The notes under the pieces are model-generated. The model saw nothing but the letters and a program-made list of their open reading frames with translations. It was not told the DNA's origin and did not search any database. A DNA stretch of 64,000 bases from Bacteroidota bacterium (GTDB taxonomy: Bacteria > Bacteroidota > Bacteroidia > NS11-12g > UBA9320), in the NCBI GenBank assembly GCA_024679565.1, contig JAIBDD010000014.1:18441-82440 (forward strand). Direction: 5' to 3'. The position numbers were made by a program, and so were the translations under genes. Below are positions 1 through 8,583 of this stretch, piece by piece; position 1 is the stretch's first letter; the number at the start of each line of letters is the position of its first letter.

Positions 1-2
1 AC

Positions 3-287
3 GACCAACAGATGGCTGCCTTTGCACGTGTTGAATTGGTGCGACATGCATCCGATTTAGGCGTCAAAACTAGAGGTTTGATGGTAGGTCAACTCGGTGA
101 AGTTTTTGTTGAAAGATTGAGCCGTGCCGTAGATAGCTGCAATGGTTGTGGTTTTTGGCTACAGCTTATTATCGACGATGGAATCCTAAATAAACCAGAA
201 ATTATCTCACCTTTGGTAAAAGAATGCGATACCCTTTCTGCCATGTTCTTAGCTGCATTAAAGACGGCGAAGAATAAAATGGATTAA
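3..287 (+). CDS. Four-helix bundle protein, C-terminal part (cut by window edge)
   Basis: The frame is open from the first bases of the window, so the 5' end lies outside it; the ATG at 12 is probably internal. The visible part is about 94 residues and mostly helical. It resembles the C-terminal part of the S23-like four-helix-bundle family (related to 23S rRNA intervening-sequence proteins), where a segment ending in a pattern like FWLQLIIDDGIL is followed by a helix with a conserved E-C pair, seen here as KECDTL. The family's molecular role is not established. It ends three bases before the LptF/LptG-like gene and may share its transcript. The family call is by eye. Confidence 0.6.
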   Translation, partial: DQQMAAFARVELVRHASDLGVKTRGLMVGQLGEVFVERLSRAVDSCNGCGFWLQLIIDDGILNKPEIISPLVKECDTLSAMFLAALKTAKNKMD

Positions 288-290
288 ACC

Positions 291-1373
291 ATGATCAAAA
301 AGATAGATTGGTACATCATTAAAAAATTCCTTCTGAGTTTTGTGCTCACGTTGGGGCTTTTTACTGTAATCATTATTGTCTTTGATGTCGCTGAAAAAAT
401 TGATGATTTTGTAGAGAAGCAAACACCATTCGGTGAAATTGTATTTGACTACTATTTCAATTTTATACCATTCTTACTCAATCTGTTCAGTCCAATATTT
501 GTCTTCATTACGGTTATCTTTTTTACTTCCAAAATGGCAGACAAATCTGAAGTGGTTGCTATTTTATCAGGAGGTGTTTCCTATTTGAGATTCTTAAGGC
601 CGTATATGTTGTCGGCACTGATTATTGGGGCATTTTCATTTTCACTCAATGCCTGGATTATTCCCAGGTCAGACAAGAAGCGTGTAGAATTTGAGAACAG
701 GTACACCCGAAACTTAGAGAACAATTACAAAAAGAACATTAAACAACAGATTCGACCTGGTATGATTATGTCGCTTCAGAACTACAACTATCTAGATAGT
801 TTTGGATATAAGATACAGCTCGAGCATGTGGAAGATGGTCGATTGAAATCAAGACTTTTTGGTGATAAAATTCGGTGGAATGAGGAGAACGAAACCTGGA
901 GAATTTCGAATTATCGCATCCGTGAGTTTTTGCCCAATGGTAAAGAGAAACTTCATTCGGGAGCATATTTAGATACCATGGTACCCTTTGATCCAGAAGA
1001 TTTTTTTAGAAGACAAGAAGACGTGCAGTCATTCAATATGGATGAGCTAGACAAGTACATTGCATTAGAAAAAATGCGGGGTACCTCGGATGCTTTCTTT
1101 TATAAAACTGAAAAACAAAGACGTTATGCAAGCCCGTTTTCTATGCTAATACTTACGTTTATAGGCGTCTGTGTGTCGTCTGCGAAAGTGAGGAGAGGGG
1201 TTGGTAAAAACTTAGCTAAGGGTATATTAATCAGTTTTTTCTACCTGTTTGTAATACAATTCTTTAGTTCAATTGGAAGTAAAGGGGCTATGCACCCGGT
1301 AGTGGCTATATGGACGCCCAACATCGCGTTTATGTTTGTTGCGGGTTGGTTGTATAAAAAAGCCCAGAAGTAA
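291..1373 (+). CDS. LptF/LptG (YjgP/YjgQ) family permease
   Basis: This is a likely transmembrane component of the lipopolysaccharide export machine, which takes LPS from the inner membrane towards the LptA/C bridge using the LptB ATPase. The 360-residue length fits the family. Three N-terminal membrane helices (about 13-35, 57-78 and 100-125) are followed by a periplasmic beta-rich domain of about 150 residues and three C-terminal helices (about 281-298, 312-330 and 336-356). I cannot tell LptF from LptG, so no symbol is given. Only one base separates its stop codon from the stop of the convergent beta-helix gene. Confidence 0.85.
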   Translation: MIKKIDWYIIKKFLLSFVLTLGLFTVIIIVFDVAEKIDDFVEKQTPFGEIVFDYYFNFIPFLLNLFSPIFVFITVIFFTSKMADKSEVVAILSGGVSYLRFLRPYMLSALIIGAFSFSLNAWIIPRSDKKRVEFENRYTRNLENNYKKNIKQQIRPGMIMSLQNYNYLDSFGYKIQLEHVEDGRLKSRLFGDKIRWNEENETWRISNYRIREFLPNGKEKLHSGAYLDTMVPFDPEDFFRRQEDVQSFNMDELDKYIALEKMRGTSDAFFYKTEKQRRYASPFSMLILTFIGVCVSSAKVRRGVGKNLAKGILISFFYLFVIQFFSSIGSKGAMHPVVAIWTPNIAFMFVAGWLYKKAQK

Positions 1374-1374
1374 T

Positions 1375-3405
1375 TTAACGCACCACTTGAATTTTACTCC
1401 GATTGTGTATACGGTTTCCGCTGTACTCCACAACATAAACTCCATTGGTGATGTGGTCGGGCAATTCTTCAATTTTATGTGAAACGCTCTGCGTATGTAC
1501 GATGTTTCCGCTTAGGTCTAACACCTTACAGGCAGTAACAGCACGTGGGAAGAAAAGTGTTCCTTGTCCGTCGGTGCGTACACCAACGTTGCCTCCGTTA
1601 AGCTGAATTTGTACCTCATTAGACACAACTTTTTCTCCAAAATAATCGTGATAAACCACATAATACTTAACAAAAGTGGACTTTGTGTTGTAGTGATAAT
1701 CCTTGTGATTGTACGCTGTGCCTGAATTGTTGTCGCATTGGATAACCGCAATTTGCTTAGGCTCTTTGTTGTCTTCTTGACGGTGAACGGTGTACTGTTC
1801 ACATTCACTTATCAGATTTGTTTGCCAAGTCACCAGTATCCCAAGATCTATTTTGCGTACGTTCATTTGATTGAATTTAGGCCCTAGGTCTACATCAAAT
1901 GGGTAGTCAACTGTTTTTTTAGCACTTTCAGACCTAACCAGTGCAGGTATCGTACTTTGTTTAGTTGTGTTTGGATATCCAATCGGTGGGAAATTGCTGT
2001 TTTGTAAAAAGAACGGTTCTTTACTGAAATATAAAGAGGAGATTAAACTACTCACTCCAGACGGAATCATTTTACCGTTTTGGTTATTCGCATATTCATA
2101 ATGCCCGCGACCACACAATGAATACAGCCCTTTTGGGAAAGGAACCAATCCATTTGAAGATGTACCAGTCCCGGTAATTTCATTGCCAATAAAGGCTTGA
2201 TTGTCTGTTGCTGGGCTGCAATTCATAAATATTCCAGCATTTTGTATTCGGTTGCGTAGAAAAACATTTCCCGGTCCGTTTATACCATGAGAGTTGTCAA
2301 TAACTAGGTTTTGAATGATGTTGCCTTCAATTAAGTTTAGGAAAGGGTAGTTGCCATGCATCACCACGTCACCGCTAAAATCAGATGGACTAAAAACACC
2401 GGTCCAGTATGCGTCGTGCGAATAATTGTAACCCACTATGTTTCCGTTAGAGCCGGCTTGGAAGAGTATAGAATGTCGTAGTCTTTTAAAAATGTTGTTT
2501 TCGACAACACATTGTCCTGAAGTAAACGCCAATACTACACCATATGCTTTTCCTCCACCGCCGTGATTAAATGCATTGGTGAAGTATGATCCTTCCACAC
2601 GATTTTTATAGCTATATATGTTGTTTACATGGGCGTAGTTACACGAATCGGAATGCACGCCGCTAACTAATGCATTTTCTGTGTATTCAAAGCGAATGTT
2701 GTCTGTTTGACCTGCCGTTTGGTCTAAGCGTACGATTTTCATATTAAGTACGCCTAAGTTGCTTTGCGGGTTTACTTTGATGAGTTGAGGTTGGTAAATA
2801 GAATCGAGGTCAAGCCTTAAAGGGTCTTCCAATTCAATAATCCCGTCTGTTATGGATCGTACCTTGGTCATCTGGCCGATTGACCCATTTGCCCATTCCG
2901 AGGTTGTTCTTGTTTTATCGATGATGCGTATACGTACCATATCGCCTGCAGACAAATATTCATTTTTACTTACTACTGTTAGTTCATCCTTATGCGCTTG
3001 CTGCAACACTTCTGTCCATTTGGCAAATGTGTTCCCACGTGAATAAATTAAATGTCCACTTCCACCAAGGTCAAATTTTAATATCGTTTGATTACTACCG
3101 TCTCCTGCGAGGTATTGATCTGACTTAAGTTCAATCGACTCATGGAGTAAATAGATTCCTTTTGGGAAGTATATGATGGCACCAGTTTGTCGAGAGTTTT
3201 CGATTGCTAGTTTAACAAACTTGTCGCAAGGGGTTTCCCCAGTTATATCAGCGCCTAACCGCTTGATATTGATTACATTTTTTTGTTGAATTTTTTGATG
3301 ACTTGCCAGACTCTGCCAGTTCGCGGAGGCTGCTTTGGGTATGCTTTGCCCGAAAGAAAAGGCATAGCATAGGAGCATAGTTATAGTAGTAGTAGTAATT
3401 TTCAT
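1375..3405 (-). CDS. Secreted right-handed beta-helix protein with T9SS-type C-terminal domain
   Basis: The start at 3405 gives MKITTTTITMLLCYAFSFGQ, a clear signal peptide; the frame stays open upstream to 3429 but that start adds no signal. Mature residues begin with a pectate-lyase-3-like entry (NIKRLGADITGE, then YFPKGIYLL), typical of polysaccharide lyases and tail-spike-like proteins. Many short strand repeats rich in N and G follow. Near the C-terminus lies a fibronectin-III-like stretch, and the last 75 or so residues look like a T9SS type A sorting domain (KVLDLSGNIV, then NGVYVVEYSG, ending KIQVV). It is therefore probably exported by the Por/Gld system encoded around 30-36 kb. The substrate is unknown. 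Confidence 0.75.
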   Translation of the reverse strand: MKITTTTITMLLCYAFSFGQSIPKAASANWQSLASHQKIQQKNVINIKRLGADITGETPCDKFVKLAIENSRQTGAIIYFPKGIYLLHESIELKSDQYLAGDGSNQTILKFDLGGSGHLIYSRGNTFAKWTEVLQQAHKDELTVVSKNEYLSAGDMVRIRIIDKTRTTSEWANGSIGQMTKVRSITDGIIELEDPLRLDLDSIYQPQLIKVNPQSNLGVLNMKIVRLDQTAGQTDNIRFEYTENALVSGVHSDSCNYAHVNNIYSYKNRVEGSYFTNAFNHGGGGKAYGVVLAFTSGQCVVENNIFKRLRHSILFQAGSNGNIVGYNYSHDAYWTGVFSPSDFSGDVVMHGNYPFLNLIEGNIIQNLVIDNSHGINGPGNVFLRNRIQNAGIFMNCSPATDNQAFIGNEITGTGTSSNGLVPFPKGLYSLCGRGHYEYANNQNGKMIPSGVSSLISSLYFSKEPFFLQNSNFPPIGYPNTTKQSTIPALVRSESAKKTVDYPFDVDLGPKFNQMNVRKIDLGILVTWQTNLISECEQYTVHRQEDNKEPKQIAVIQCDNNSGTAYNHKDYHYNTKSTFVKYYVVYHDYFGEKVVSNEVQIQLNGGNVGVRTDGQGTLFFPRAVTACKVLDLSGNIVHTQSVSHKIEELPDHITNGVYVVEYSGNRIHNRSKIQVVR

Positions 3406-3557
3406 CGGAACAAAAGTAGAAAACAACACCTTAAAAACAACGTTTTAAATGTCATATTTCCACATATAAGACAAAATGCTCCCAATATGGGAAAATTGAA
3501 GTGAACTGAACGTTGAAAAAAGTATTAAAATTAACGTCTTACAGGAGGTATAAATCT

Positions 3558-3565
3558 TATTTTTG
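3558..3565 (+). promoter_or_regulatory. -7 promoter element of sucC
   Basis: TATTTTTG matches the Bacteroidota -7 consensus TAnnTTTG and lies 17 bases before the sucC ATG. No good -33 TTG is visible at the usual spacing, so the promoter call rests on the -7 box. Confidence 0.5.
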
Positions 3566-3582
3566 CCGTCAAATTAGAAAGC

Positions 3583-4773
3583 ATGAATATTCACGAGTAT
3601 CAAGCAAAACAAATTCTTAAATCTTACGGAGTTGCCATTCAAGAAGGTGTTGTCGTTGACGATAATGCATTGACTGAGTCAAGCGTAAAGCAATTAAAAG
3701 AAGACACCGGAACAGATTGGGTTGTAGTTAAAGCACAAATCCATGCTGGTGGTCGTGGAAAAGGTGGCGGAGTTAAGCTTGCCAAAGATATGGACGAAGC
3801 AAAACAGCGCGTTAATGACATATTGGGCATGCAATTGGTTACGCCTCAAACCGGACCTGAAGGCAAGAAAGTGAATAAAGTTCTAATTGCTCAGGATGTG
3901 TATTATCCAGGAGCATCAGAACCAAAGGAATATTACATGAGCGTTTTACTTGACAGAGCTTTAGGTAAAAATGTAATCATTTATACCACTGAAGGTGGAA
4001 TGGACATAGAAGAGGTTGCAGAGACGCATCCAGAAAAAATATGGAAAGAATGGATTAATCCTGCTACAGGATTGCTTCCATTTCAGGCACGTAAAATTGC
4101 ATTCAACCTGGGCTTAACTGGTGTAGCTATGAAAGGCATGGTGAAATTCGTTAATGCACTATACAATGCTTATGTAGACACAGATTCGTCAATGTTTGAA
4201 ATTAACCCTGTGTTAAAAACATCCGACGACAAAATCATAGCAGTAGATGCAAAAGTTGATTTAGACGATAACGCGCTTTACAGACATAAAGATCATGCTG
4301 CTTTAAGAGATGAGAGCGAAGAAGATCCTACTGAAGTTGAGGCTAAGAAATTTAACTTAAACTATGTAAACTTAGACGGAAACGTGGGTTGCATGGTAAA
4401 CGGTGCAGGTTTAGCAATGGCTACCATGGATATTATCAAACTTAGTGGGGGAGAGCCAGCTAACTTTTTGGATGTTGGAGGAACAGCAAGCGCTGAAACA
4501 GTTGAAGCAGGTTTCCGTATTATCTTGAAAGATCCAAATGTGAAGGCGATTTTAATCAACATTTTTGGCGGAATCGTTAGGTGTGACAGAGTTGCGCAAG
4601 GTGTTGTGGATGCATATCAAAATATTGGAAACATTCCTGTACCTATTATTGTAAGACTACAAGGAACTAACGCAGTAGAAGCTAAAAAAATAATCGACGA
4701 AAGTGGGTTAGAAGTGCGCTCTGCCATCCTACTTCAAGAGGCAGCAGATGCTGTTTCTGAGGTGTTAGCTTAA
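3583..4773 (+). CDS. sucC: Succinyl-CoA synthetase (ADP-forming) beta subunit
   Basis: This subunit pairs with SucD in the TCA cycle step succinyl-CoA + ADP + Pi to succinate + ATP. The N-terminal ATP-grasp domain shows the nucleotide loop [14 protein letters not shown] (about residues 53-66). The C-terminal CoA-ligase domain shows [20 protein letters not shown] and [10 protein letters not shown], which bind phosphate and face the alpha subunit. The 396-residue length is normal. sucD is not in this window. The gene has its own -7 promoter box and is followed six bases later by the YrdC/Sua5 gene, probably in one transcript. Confidence 0.96.
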   Translation: MNIHEYQAKQILKSYGVAIQEGVVVDDNALTESSVKQLKEDTGTDWVVVKAQIHAGGRGKGGGVKLAKDMDEAKQRVNDILGMQLVTPQTGPEGKKVNKVLIAQDVYYPGASEPKEYYMSVLLDRALGKNVIIYTTEGGMDIEEVAETHPEKIWKEWINPATGLLPFQARKIAFNLGLTGVAMKGMVKFVNALYNAYVDTDSSMFEINPVLKTSDDKIIAVDAKVDLDDNALYRHKDHAALRDESEEDPTEVEAKKFNLNYVNLDGNVGCMVNGAGLAMATMDIIKLSGGEPANFLDVGGTASAETVEAGFRIILKDPNVKAILINIFGGIVRCDRVAQGVVDAYQNIGNIPVPIIVRLQGTNAVEAKKIIDESGLEVRSAILLQEAADAVSEVLA

Positions 4774-4779
4774 TCATAT

Positions 4780-5406
4780 ATGCCAGCCGAATTCGTAGAA
4801 CTTCATCAAGAAACGCCTGATAAAAGGCGTATAAAGCAACTTGCTGAAGCATACAAAGACGGTAAAATTGTCATTATCCCAACAGATACGATATATGCCG
4901 TATCCTGTGATTTATACAACAAGAAATCTATTGATACGTTGTGTAAACTTCTTGGTAAAAAGCCAAACAAAGCCAATTTATCTTTATTGTGTAAGGACTT
5001 AACAGATTTAGCTACGTACTGTAAGCCACTGTCAAATCCTGTCTTTAAACTGATGAAAAGGGTGTTGCCTGGACCATACACCTTTATTTTAACAGCAACC
5101 AACGAGGTGTCTAAACGCTTCAAATCAAATAAAAGAACTGTCGGAATTCGTGTACCAGATTCTGAGATAGTACATGCCCTAGTTGTCGAACTTGGCAACC
5201 CAATCGTATCGAGTTCAATTCACTCCGAAGATGAAATACTAGACTACATCACTGATCCTTCTGAGATTTATGAGGTGTGGAAACATCAAGTACATTACGT
5301 AGTTGATGGTGGAGTTGGGCGCAATCAAGGGAGTACAGTGGTAGACTGCACGGAAAAAGTACCGTATGTCATTAGAGAAGGGCTAGGTTTAGATGCGCTA
5401 CTATAA
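4780..5406 (+). CDS. YrdC/Sua5/YciO family protein (threonylcarbamoyl-AMP synthase-like)
   Basis: At 208 residues this is the single-domain form of the family, whose best-known member makes threonylcarbamoyl-AMP from threonine, bicarbonate and ATP for the t6A37 tRNA modification. Visible family features are the early IIPTDTIYAVSCD motif, KPNKANLSLLC, the LPGPYTFIL segment, and RTVGIRVPD followed by NPIVSSSIH. The sequence resembles the YciO branch, whose activity is less certain than that of TsaC/YrdC, so no symbol is assigned. It starts six bases after sucC and its stop is three bases from that of the convergent YceI gene. Confidence 0.8.
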   Translation: MPAEFVELHQETPDKRRIKQLAEAYKDGKIVIIPTDTIYAVSCDLYNKKSIDTLCKLLGKKPNKANLSLLCKDLTDLATYCKPLSNPVFKLMKRVLPGPYTFILTATNEVSKRFKSNKRTVGIRVPDSEIVHALVVELGNPIVSSSIHSEDEILDYITDPSEIYEVWKHQVHYVVDGGVGRNQGSTVVDCTEKVPYVIREGLGLDALL

Positions 5407-5409
5407 CCC

Positions 5410-6066
5410 TTAAGATGCGTTTGAAACTGGCTTCAGGCTTGTTTCAATCACAATATCAACTTCTGGCCAAAGCTTAGAAATTCCATCTTCGCCTTTATGT
5501 AAATCATCACACACCTTATTTAAAGCGCTTACGCTTGGTTCTGCTTTCCAATCACCCAAGTGAATACTTGTGTTGATGGTTACTTTATTTCCTTCTACAG
5601 CGTATGCTCCGTCAACTTCGTAGGCAATGTCGTTCATAGAGATTTCTATTCGAATAGAACCGCTTGTGTCGTTTCCAGCAACACTGGTGAACTTCCCTGT
5701 AATGTTTTCGGTGTTCATCATAGATCCAAAAAACGTTGCGGCGATTTTACCATCCCTTTCTTCGTTTTGTGAATTCGTTGTAGAGACGGGTATAGAAAAC
5801 TCAAGTTGGTCCAGCAATGCTGTTACAGTGCCGTAGCTAACCCCTGGGTTAACATTAAATTCATCGAACGAACCACTTACACCAACTTTGGCTGTTGTTT
5901 TATACGCCGTCCATGTGAGCTTTGTGAAGGCACGTTGGTATTCGTAAAATTGAACACTATCTACAGTTGTTTCTTCAGTTTTGCTAGATTCAGAACCTGA
6001 ATTGGAACTTGGATTACAAGCTGCTATGAGTAAACCGAAAAGGGAAATGAGTATTACTTTTTTCAT
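5410..6066 (-). CDS. YceI family lipoprotein
   Basis: The start at 6066 gives MKKVILISLFGLLIAAC, a lipoprotein signal with lipobox IAAC; an open extension to 6120 would bury that signal and is rejected. The mature protein has an acidic/serine linker and then a YceI-like lipocalin barrel (LTWTAYKTTAKVGVSGSFDE, FSIPVSTTNS, a later DDLHKGEDGISKLWPEVD). YceI proteins bind isoprenoid or other hydrophobic ligands in the periplasm; the ligand here is unknown. A TATCTTTG -7 box lies 16 bases upstream, so it is probably transcribed alone. Confidence 0.85.
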   Translation of the reverse strand: MKKVILISLFGLLIAACNPSSNSGSESSKTEETTVDSVQFYEYQRAFTKLTWTAYKTTAKVGVSGSFDEFNVNPGVSYGTVTALLDQLEFSIPVSTTNSQNEERDGKIAATFFGSMMNTENITGKFTSVAGNDTSGSIRIEISMNDIAYEVDGAYAVEGNKVTINTSIHLGDWKAEPSVSALNKVCDDLHKGEDGISKLWPEVDIVIETSLKPVSNAS

Positions 6067-6081
6067 AATATTTATAACACT

Positions 6082-6089
6082 CAAAGATA
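6082..6089 (-). promoter_or_regulatory. -7 promoter element of the YceI lipoprotein gene
   Basis: On the minus strand this reads TATCTTTG, a match to TAnnTTTG, 16 bases before the ATG at 6066. No well-spaced -33 element is visible. Confidence 0.45.
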
Positions 6090-6133
6090 GAAGAGGTTTG
6101 CAATTAACTGTGTTTCTCAAAGATTTTTTTGAT

Positions 6134-6769
6134 CTACCGTTTCATGTTTTTTCGACCGTGAATACGGCATATAGGACAGGCTGAAATGTTGTGACCTCGC
6201 GCCGGACAATACGCCCGCCCGAAATAGATAATCTGCAAATGGATGTCATTCCAAATCTCCTTGGGTATCAAACGCTTAAGGTCTTTTTCTGTCTGTTCAA
6301 CGTTTTTTCCTGTGCTTAATCCCCATCTATATGCAAGACGGTGTATATGTGTATCAACAGGAAAAGCAGGGACGCCAAATGCCTGAGACATCACTACAGA
6401 AGCGGTTTTATGACCCACGGCAGGCATAGCTTCTAGGGCTTCAAATGACGCCGGAACTTTACCATCGTGAAATTCAATAATCATTTGACTCAAGCCGTAT
6501 ATGCCCTTCGATTTCATAGGAGACAGTCCACAAGGCTTGATGATTTCTCTTATCTCTTCCACGCTCAACTTCACCATATCGTATGGGTTGTTGGCCCGCT
6601 CAAATAATTTTGGTGTAATTTGGTTTACACGCTCATCTGTACATTGCGCTGAAAGCAATACAGCGATTAGCAGGGTATATGCGTCTTTATGTTGTAAGGG
6701 AATTGGAGGGTTTGGAAATAGTTCGTCTAAAATTGATATTATTTCCTCAACTTTCTGTGCTTTTGTCAT
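6134..6769 (-). CDS. nth: Endonuclease III, DNA glycosylase/AP lyase
   Basis: It removes oxidised pyrimidines in base excision repair. The helix-hairpin-helix motif (MPAVGHKTASVV) carries the catalytic lysine K121, and FPVDTHIHR carries the catalytic aspartate D139. The C-terminal iron-sulphur loop is unusual: classic Nth has C-x6-C-x2-C-x5-C, but here only C188, C198 and C201 are present (C-x9-C-x2-C) and the protein ends without a fourth cysteine. From memory, flavobacterial Nth proteins often lose this cluster, so this looks like an intermediate. Length 211 is normal. It is transcribed divergently from the exported protein at 6833. Confidence 0.93.
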   Translation of the reverse strand: MTKAQKVEEIISILDELFPNPPIPLQHKDAYTLLIAVLLSAQCTDERVNQITPKLFERANNPYDMVKLSVEEIREIIKPCGLSPMKSKGIYGLSQMIIEFHDGKVPASFEALEAMPAVGHKTASVVMSQAFGVPAFPVDTHIHRLAYRWGLSTGKNVEQTEKDLKRLIPKEIWNDIHLQIIYFGRAYCPARGHNISACPICRIHGRKNMKR

Positions 6770-6832
6770 ATCCTAATGCAAGAAATAATTAATTTTCAGA
6801 ATTACCGTTTCAAAAGTATCCATTTGCATAAT

Positions 6833-7657
6833 ATGAAGCTTCAACTAACCTGTTTATTCTTGCTGACCGCAACTCAGCTGTTCGGTCAAATGAGAAATAA
6901 TCGAACGGAAGTTGGCATGGGATATGGAAGCTATACAACCGAGAATGTTGCCACAAACTCAGCAGAATATATACATCAAATAGTGTCCGAACCTATTGAT
7001 TTTGGTATGTATTCAAACGGTAAATGGTATTCTAACTCAAGGCAAATACGTAACTACGATATGCAAGGGCTAAGACGCATAAAGCAGTCCAAAAACCTTA
7101 GAAGAGAATTGTACCTAGGCGCTAAAGTGGCGGGCCAGTTTCAACATCGCACTTTGTTTATAGGAACAAAAGAAAATCTAGAAGAAGAAACGGTAGTCAA
7201 TCAAAAAACAGGAACGGTAAGACGAACGTACGCCTTTCAAGCGGACGCCTATTCAGAATTAAACGATTACCTAAACGTTAGCCCATATGCTTTTTATCGC
7301 ATCATTTTAAATGACCACTTTTCCGTAAATACATCGTTAAGTACCGGAACATTAATTCCGCTTCGGGCAGGAATACAAAAATCTTCCTATACGGGTAAGT
7401 TAAATAGGCTCGTGGAAGGTGAATCTGTTTTGTCTGAAGTTAAGCAGTATGACGGCGAACTAACTTTTGAATGGTTCCGTGCCGAGTACACACCTAGATT
7501 GAGGTTTGAATCCACCGTTTCGGCCGAAATTCGCCCGTCAGTCAAAAAGCCTTATTACATAAGTTGCGGAATCCTTATAGGCCAACAAATCAACTTCAAT
7601 GCAGATGATGCATTTACCTATTCAGGCGTGCATATTGGCTTGCAGTCTCAGTTTTAA
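6833..7657 (+). CDS. Exported protein of unknown function, possible outer-membrane barrel
   Basis: I do not recognise a family. The ATG at 6833 gives MKLQLTCLFLLTATQLFGQ, a typical signal peptide ending in FGQ; the frame is open back to 6776 but that extension has no signal. The 274-residue product is rich in aromatic residues and alternating polar/hydrophobic strands and ends with GVHIGLQSQF, a terminal aromatic as in outer-membrane barrels. It is divergent from nth. Its stop codon overlaps that of the convergent lipoate ligase gene by four bases (TTAA). Confidence 0.6.
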   Translation: MKLQLTCLFLLTATQLFGQMRNNRTEVGMGYGSYTTENVATNSAEYIHQIVSEPIDFGMYSNGKWYSNSRQIRNYDMQGLRRIKQSKNLRRELYLGAKVAGQFQHRTLFIGTKENLEEETVVNQKTGTVRRTYAFQADAYSELNDYLNVSPYAFYRIILNDHFSVNTSLSTGTLIPLRAGIQKSSYTGKLNRLVEGESVLSEVKQYDGELTFEWFRAEYTPRLRFESTVSAEIRPSVKKPYYISCGILIGQQINFNADDAFTYSGVHIGLQSQF

Positions 7658-8577
7658 ATCACCACATCGAAGCCTGTTAAGGCAAATGTTTCCTTGGTAA
7701 ATGGTTTACCAATCAGCAGTGATGTAATGCTATCTTGTTGAGAAGCGCTAGACGCAGACGTAATTATACCTTTCTGGACGGTCAATTTTAAACTATCCTG
7801 ATCTGATAGATTTACAATTGACGTAAATTTTGGAGAATACCCGAGGTTCCAATCCCAGGTTCCAAACTTTGTATCAATCAATGCGTTAATCGCGTCCAAA
7901 TCAGCCGTGTTTAGTTTGTACGTATTTGCCGCATAGTGCGCACTCAAAAAACGGCGTAACTGATCGTTAAAAGATTTAAAATCAAAGGGTTGTATGAGAA
8001 AAGCCGTTATATTTTTGACCTTACTTCTTACGGATTTTACCGCATGTGTTTCGAATGTAATATGGTCTTTTGGTGCGATTGAGGATCGAAGAGAGTCAAG
8101 GTCTGCATCATACAGCAAAGTGCCATGATGAATAACACGTTTCTTTTTACTGTAAACATGTTCGGCATTTCCAGATATTTTATATCCATCAACTAAAATG
8201 TCATTTCGGCCACTGTACTCGGCTGGTATTCCGATAGAATGAAGAAATTGAATGACCGGTTCTAGGTGCCTCTTGAAGTCAATCAATTTTGACGCATCGG
8301 TGCCATTTTTTATGAAACAAAAATTAAGATTACCTGGGCCATGAAAAACAGTACCGCCGCCACTTAGTCTGCGTGCTACATGGATGCCGTTTTCTTTGCA
8401 GTATTCCACCTGACATTCTTCAAATGCGTTCTGATGTTTGCCAACTACTACTGCAGGTTCGTTAACATAAAGGAAGATTATGTTTTCATCAAACTCATGT
8501 AATAAGTAAGATTCTGCAGCAAGATTGAAAAAGGGGTTCTTGCTGTGGTGTTCAATAAAAATGAAAGGCTGACTCAA
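7654..8577 (-). CDS. lplA: Lipoate-protein ligase A family protein
   Basis: It attaches lipoate to E2 and GcvH proteins. The N-terminal BPL/LplA domain shows EPAVVVGKHQNAFEE, the family motif RRLSGGGTVFHGPGNLNF (about residues 69-86) and the lysine segment GYKISGNAEH. At 307 residues it is a little shorter than E. coli LplA but has the C-terminal accessory region (FGTWDWNLG). It lies six bases after the polyprenyl synthase gene in the rnr operon. The PDH E1 gene in this window belongs to a complex that needs lipoylation. Confidence 0.9.
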   Translation of the reverse strand: MSQPFIFIEHHSKNPFFNLAAESYLLHEFDENIIFLYVNEPAVVVGKHQNAFEECQVEYCKENGIHVARRLSGGGTVFHGPGNLNFCFIKNGTDASKLIDFKRHLEPVIQFLHSIGIPAEYSGRNDILVDGYKISGNAEHVYSKKKRVIHHGTLLYDADLDSLRSSIAPKDHITFETHAVKSVRSKVKNITAFLIQPFDFKSFNDQLRRFLSAHYAANTYKLNTADLDAINALIDTKFGTWDWNLGYSPKFTSIVNLSDQDSLKLTVQKGIITSASSASQQDSITSLLIGKPFTKETFALTGFDVVI

Positions 8578-8583
8578 ACTGTA

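Noticed and set aside
3543..3549. AGGAGGT, a perfect Shine-Dalgarno sequence before sucC
   Set aside because: It is about 35 bases from the ATG and upstream of the -7 box, so it is not in the mRNA. Bacteroidota also make little use of Shine-Dalgarno pairing.
6776..6832. N-terminal extension of the exported protein at 6833
   Set aside because: The extension adds polar residues before a clear signal peptide that begins at the ATG at 6833.
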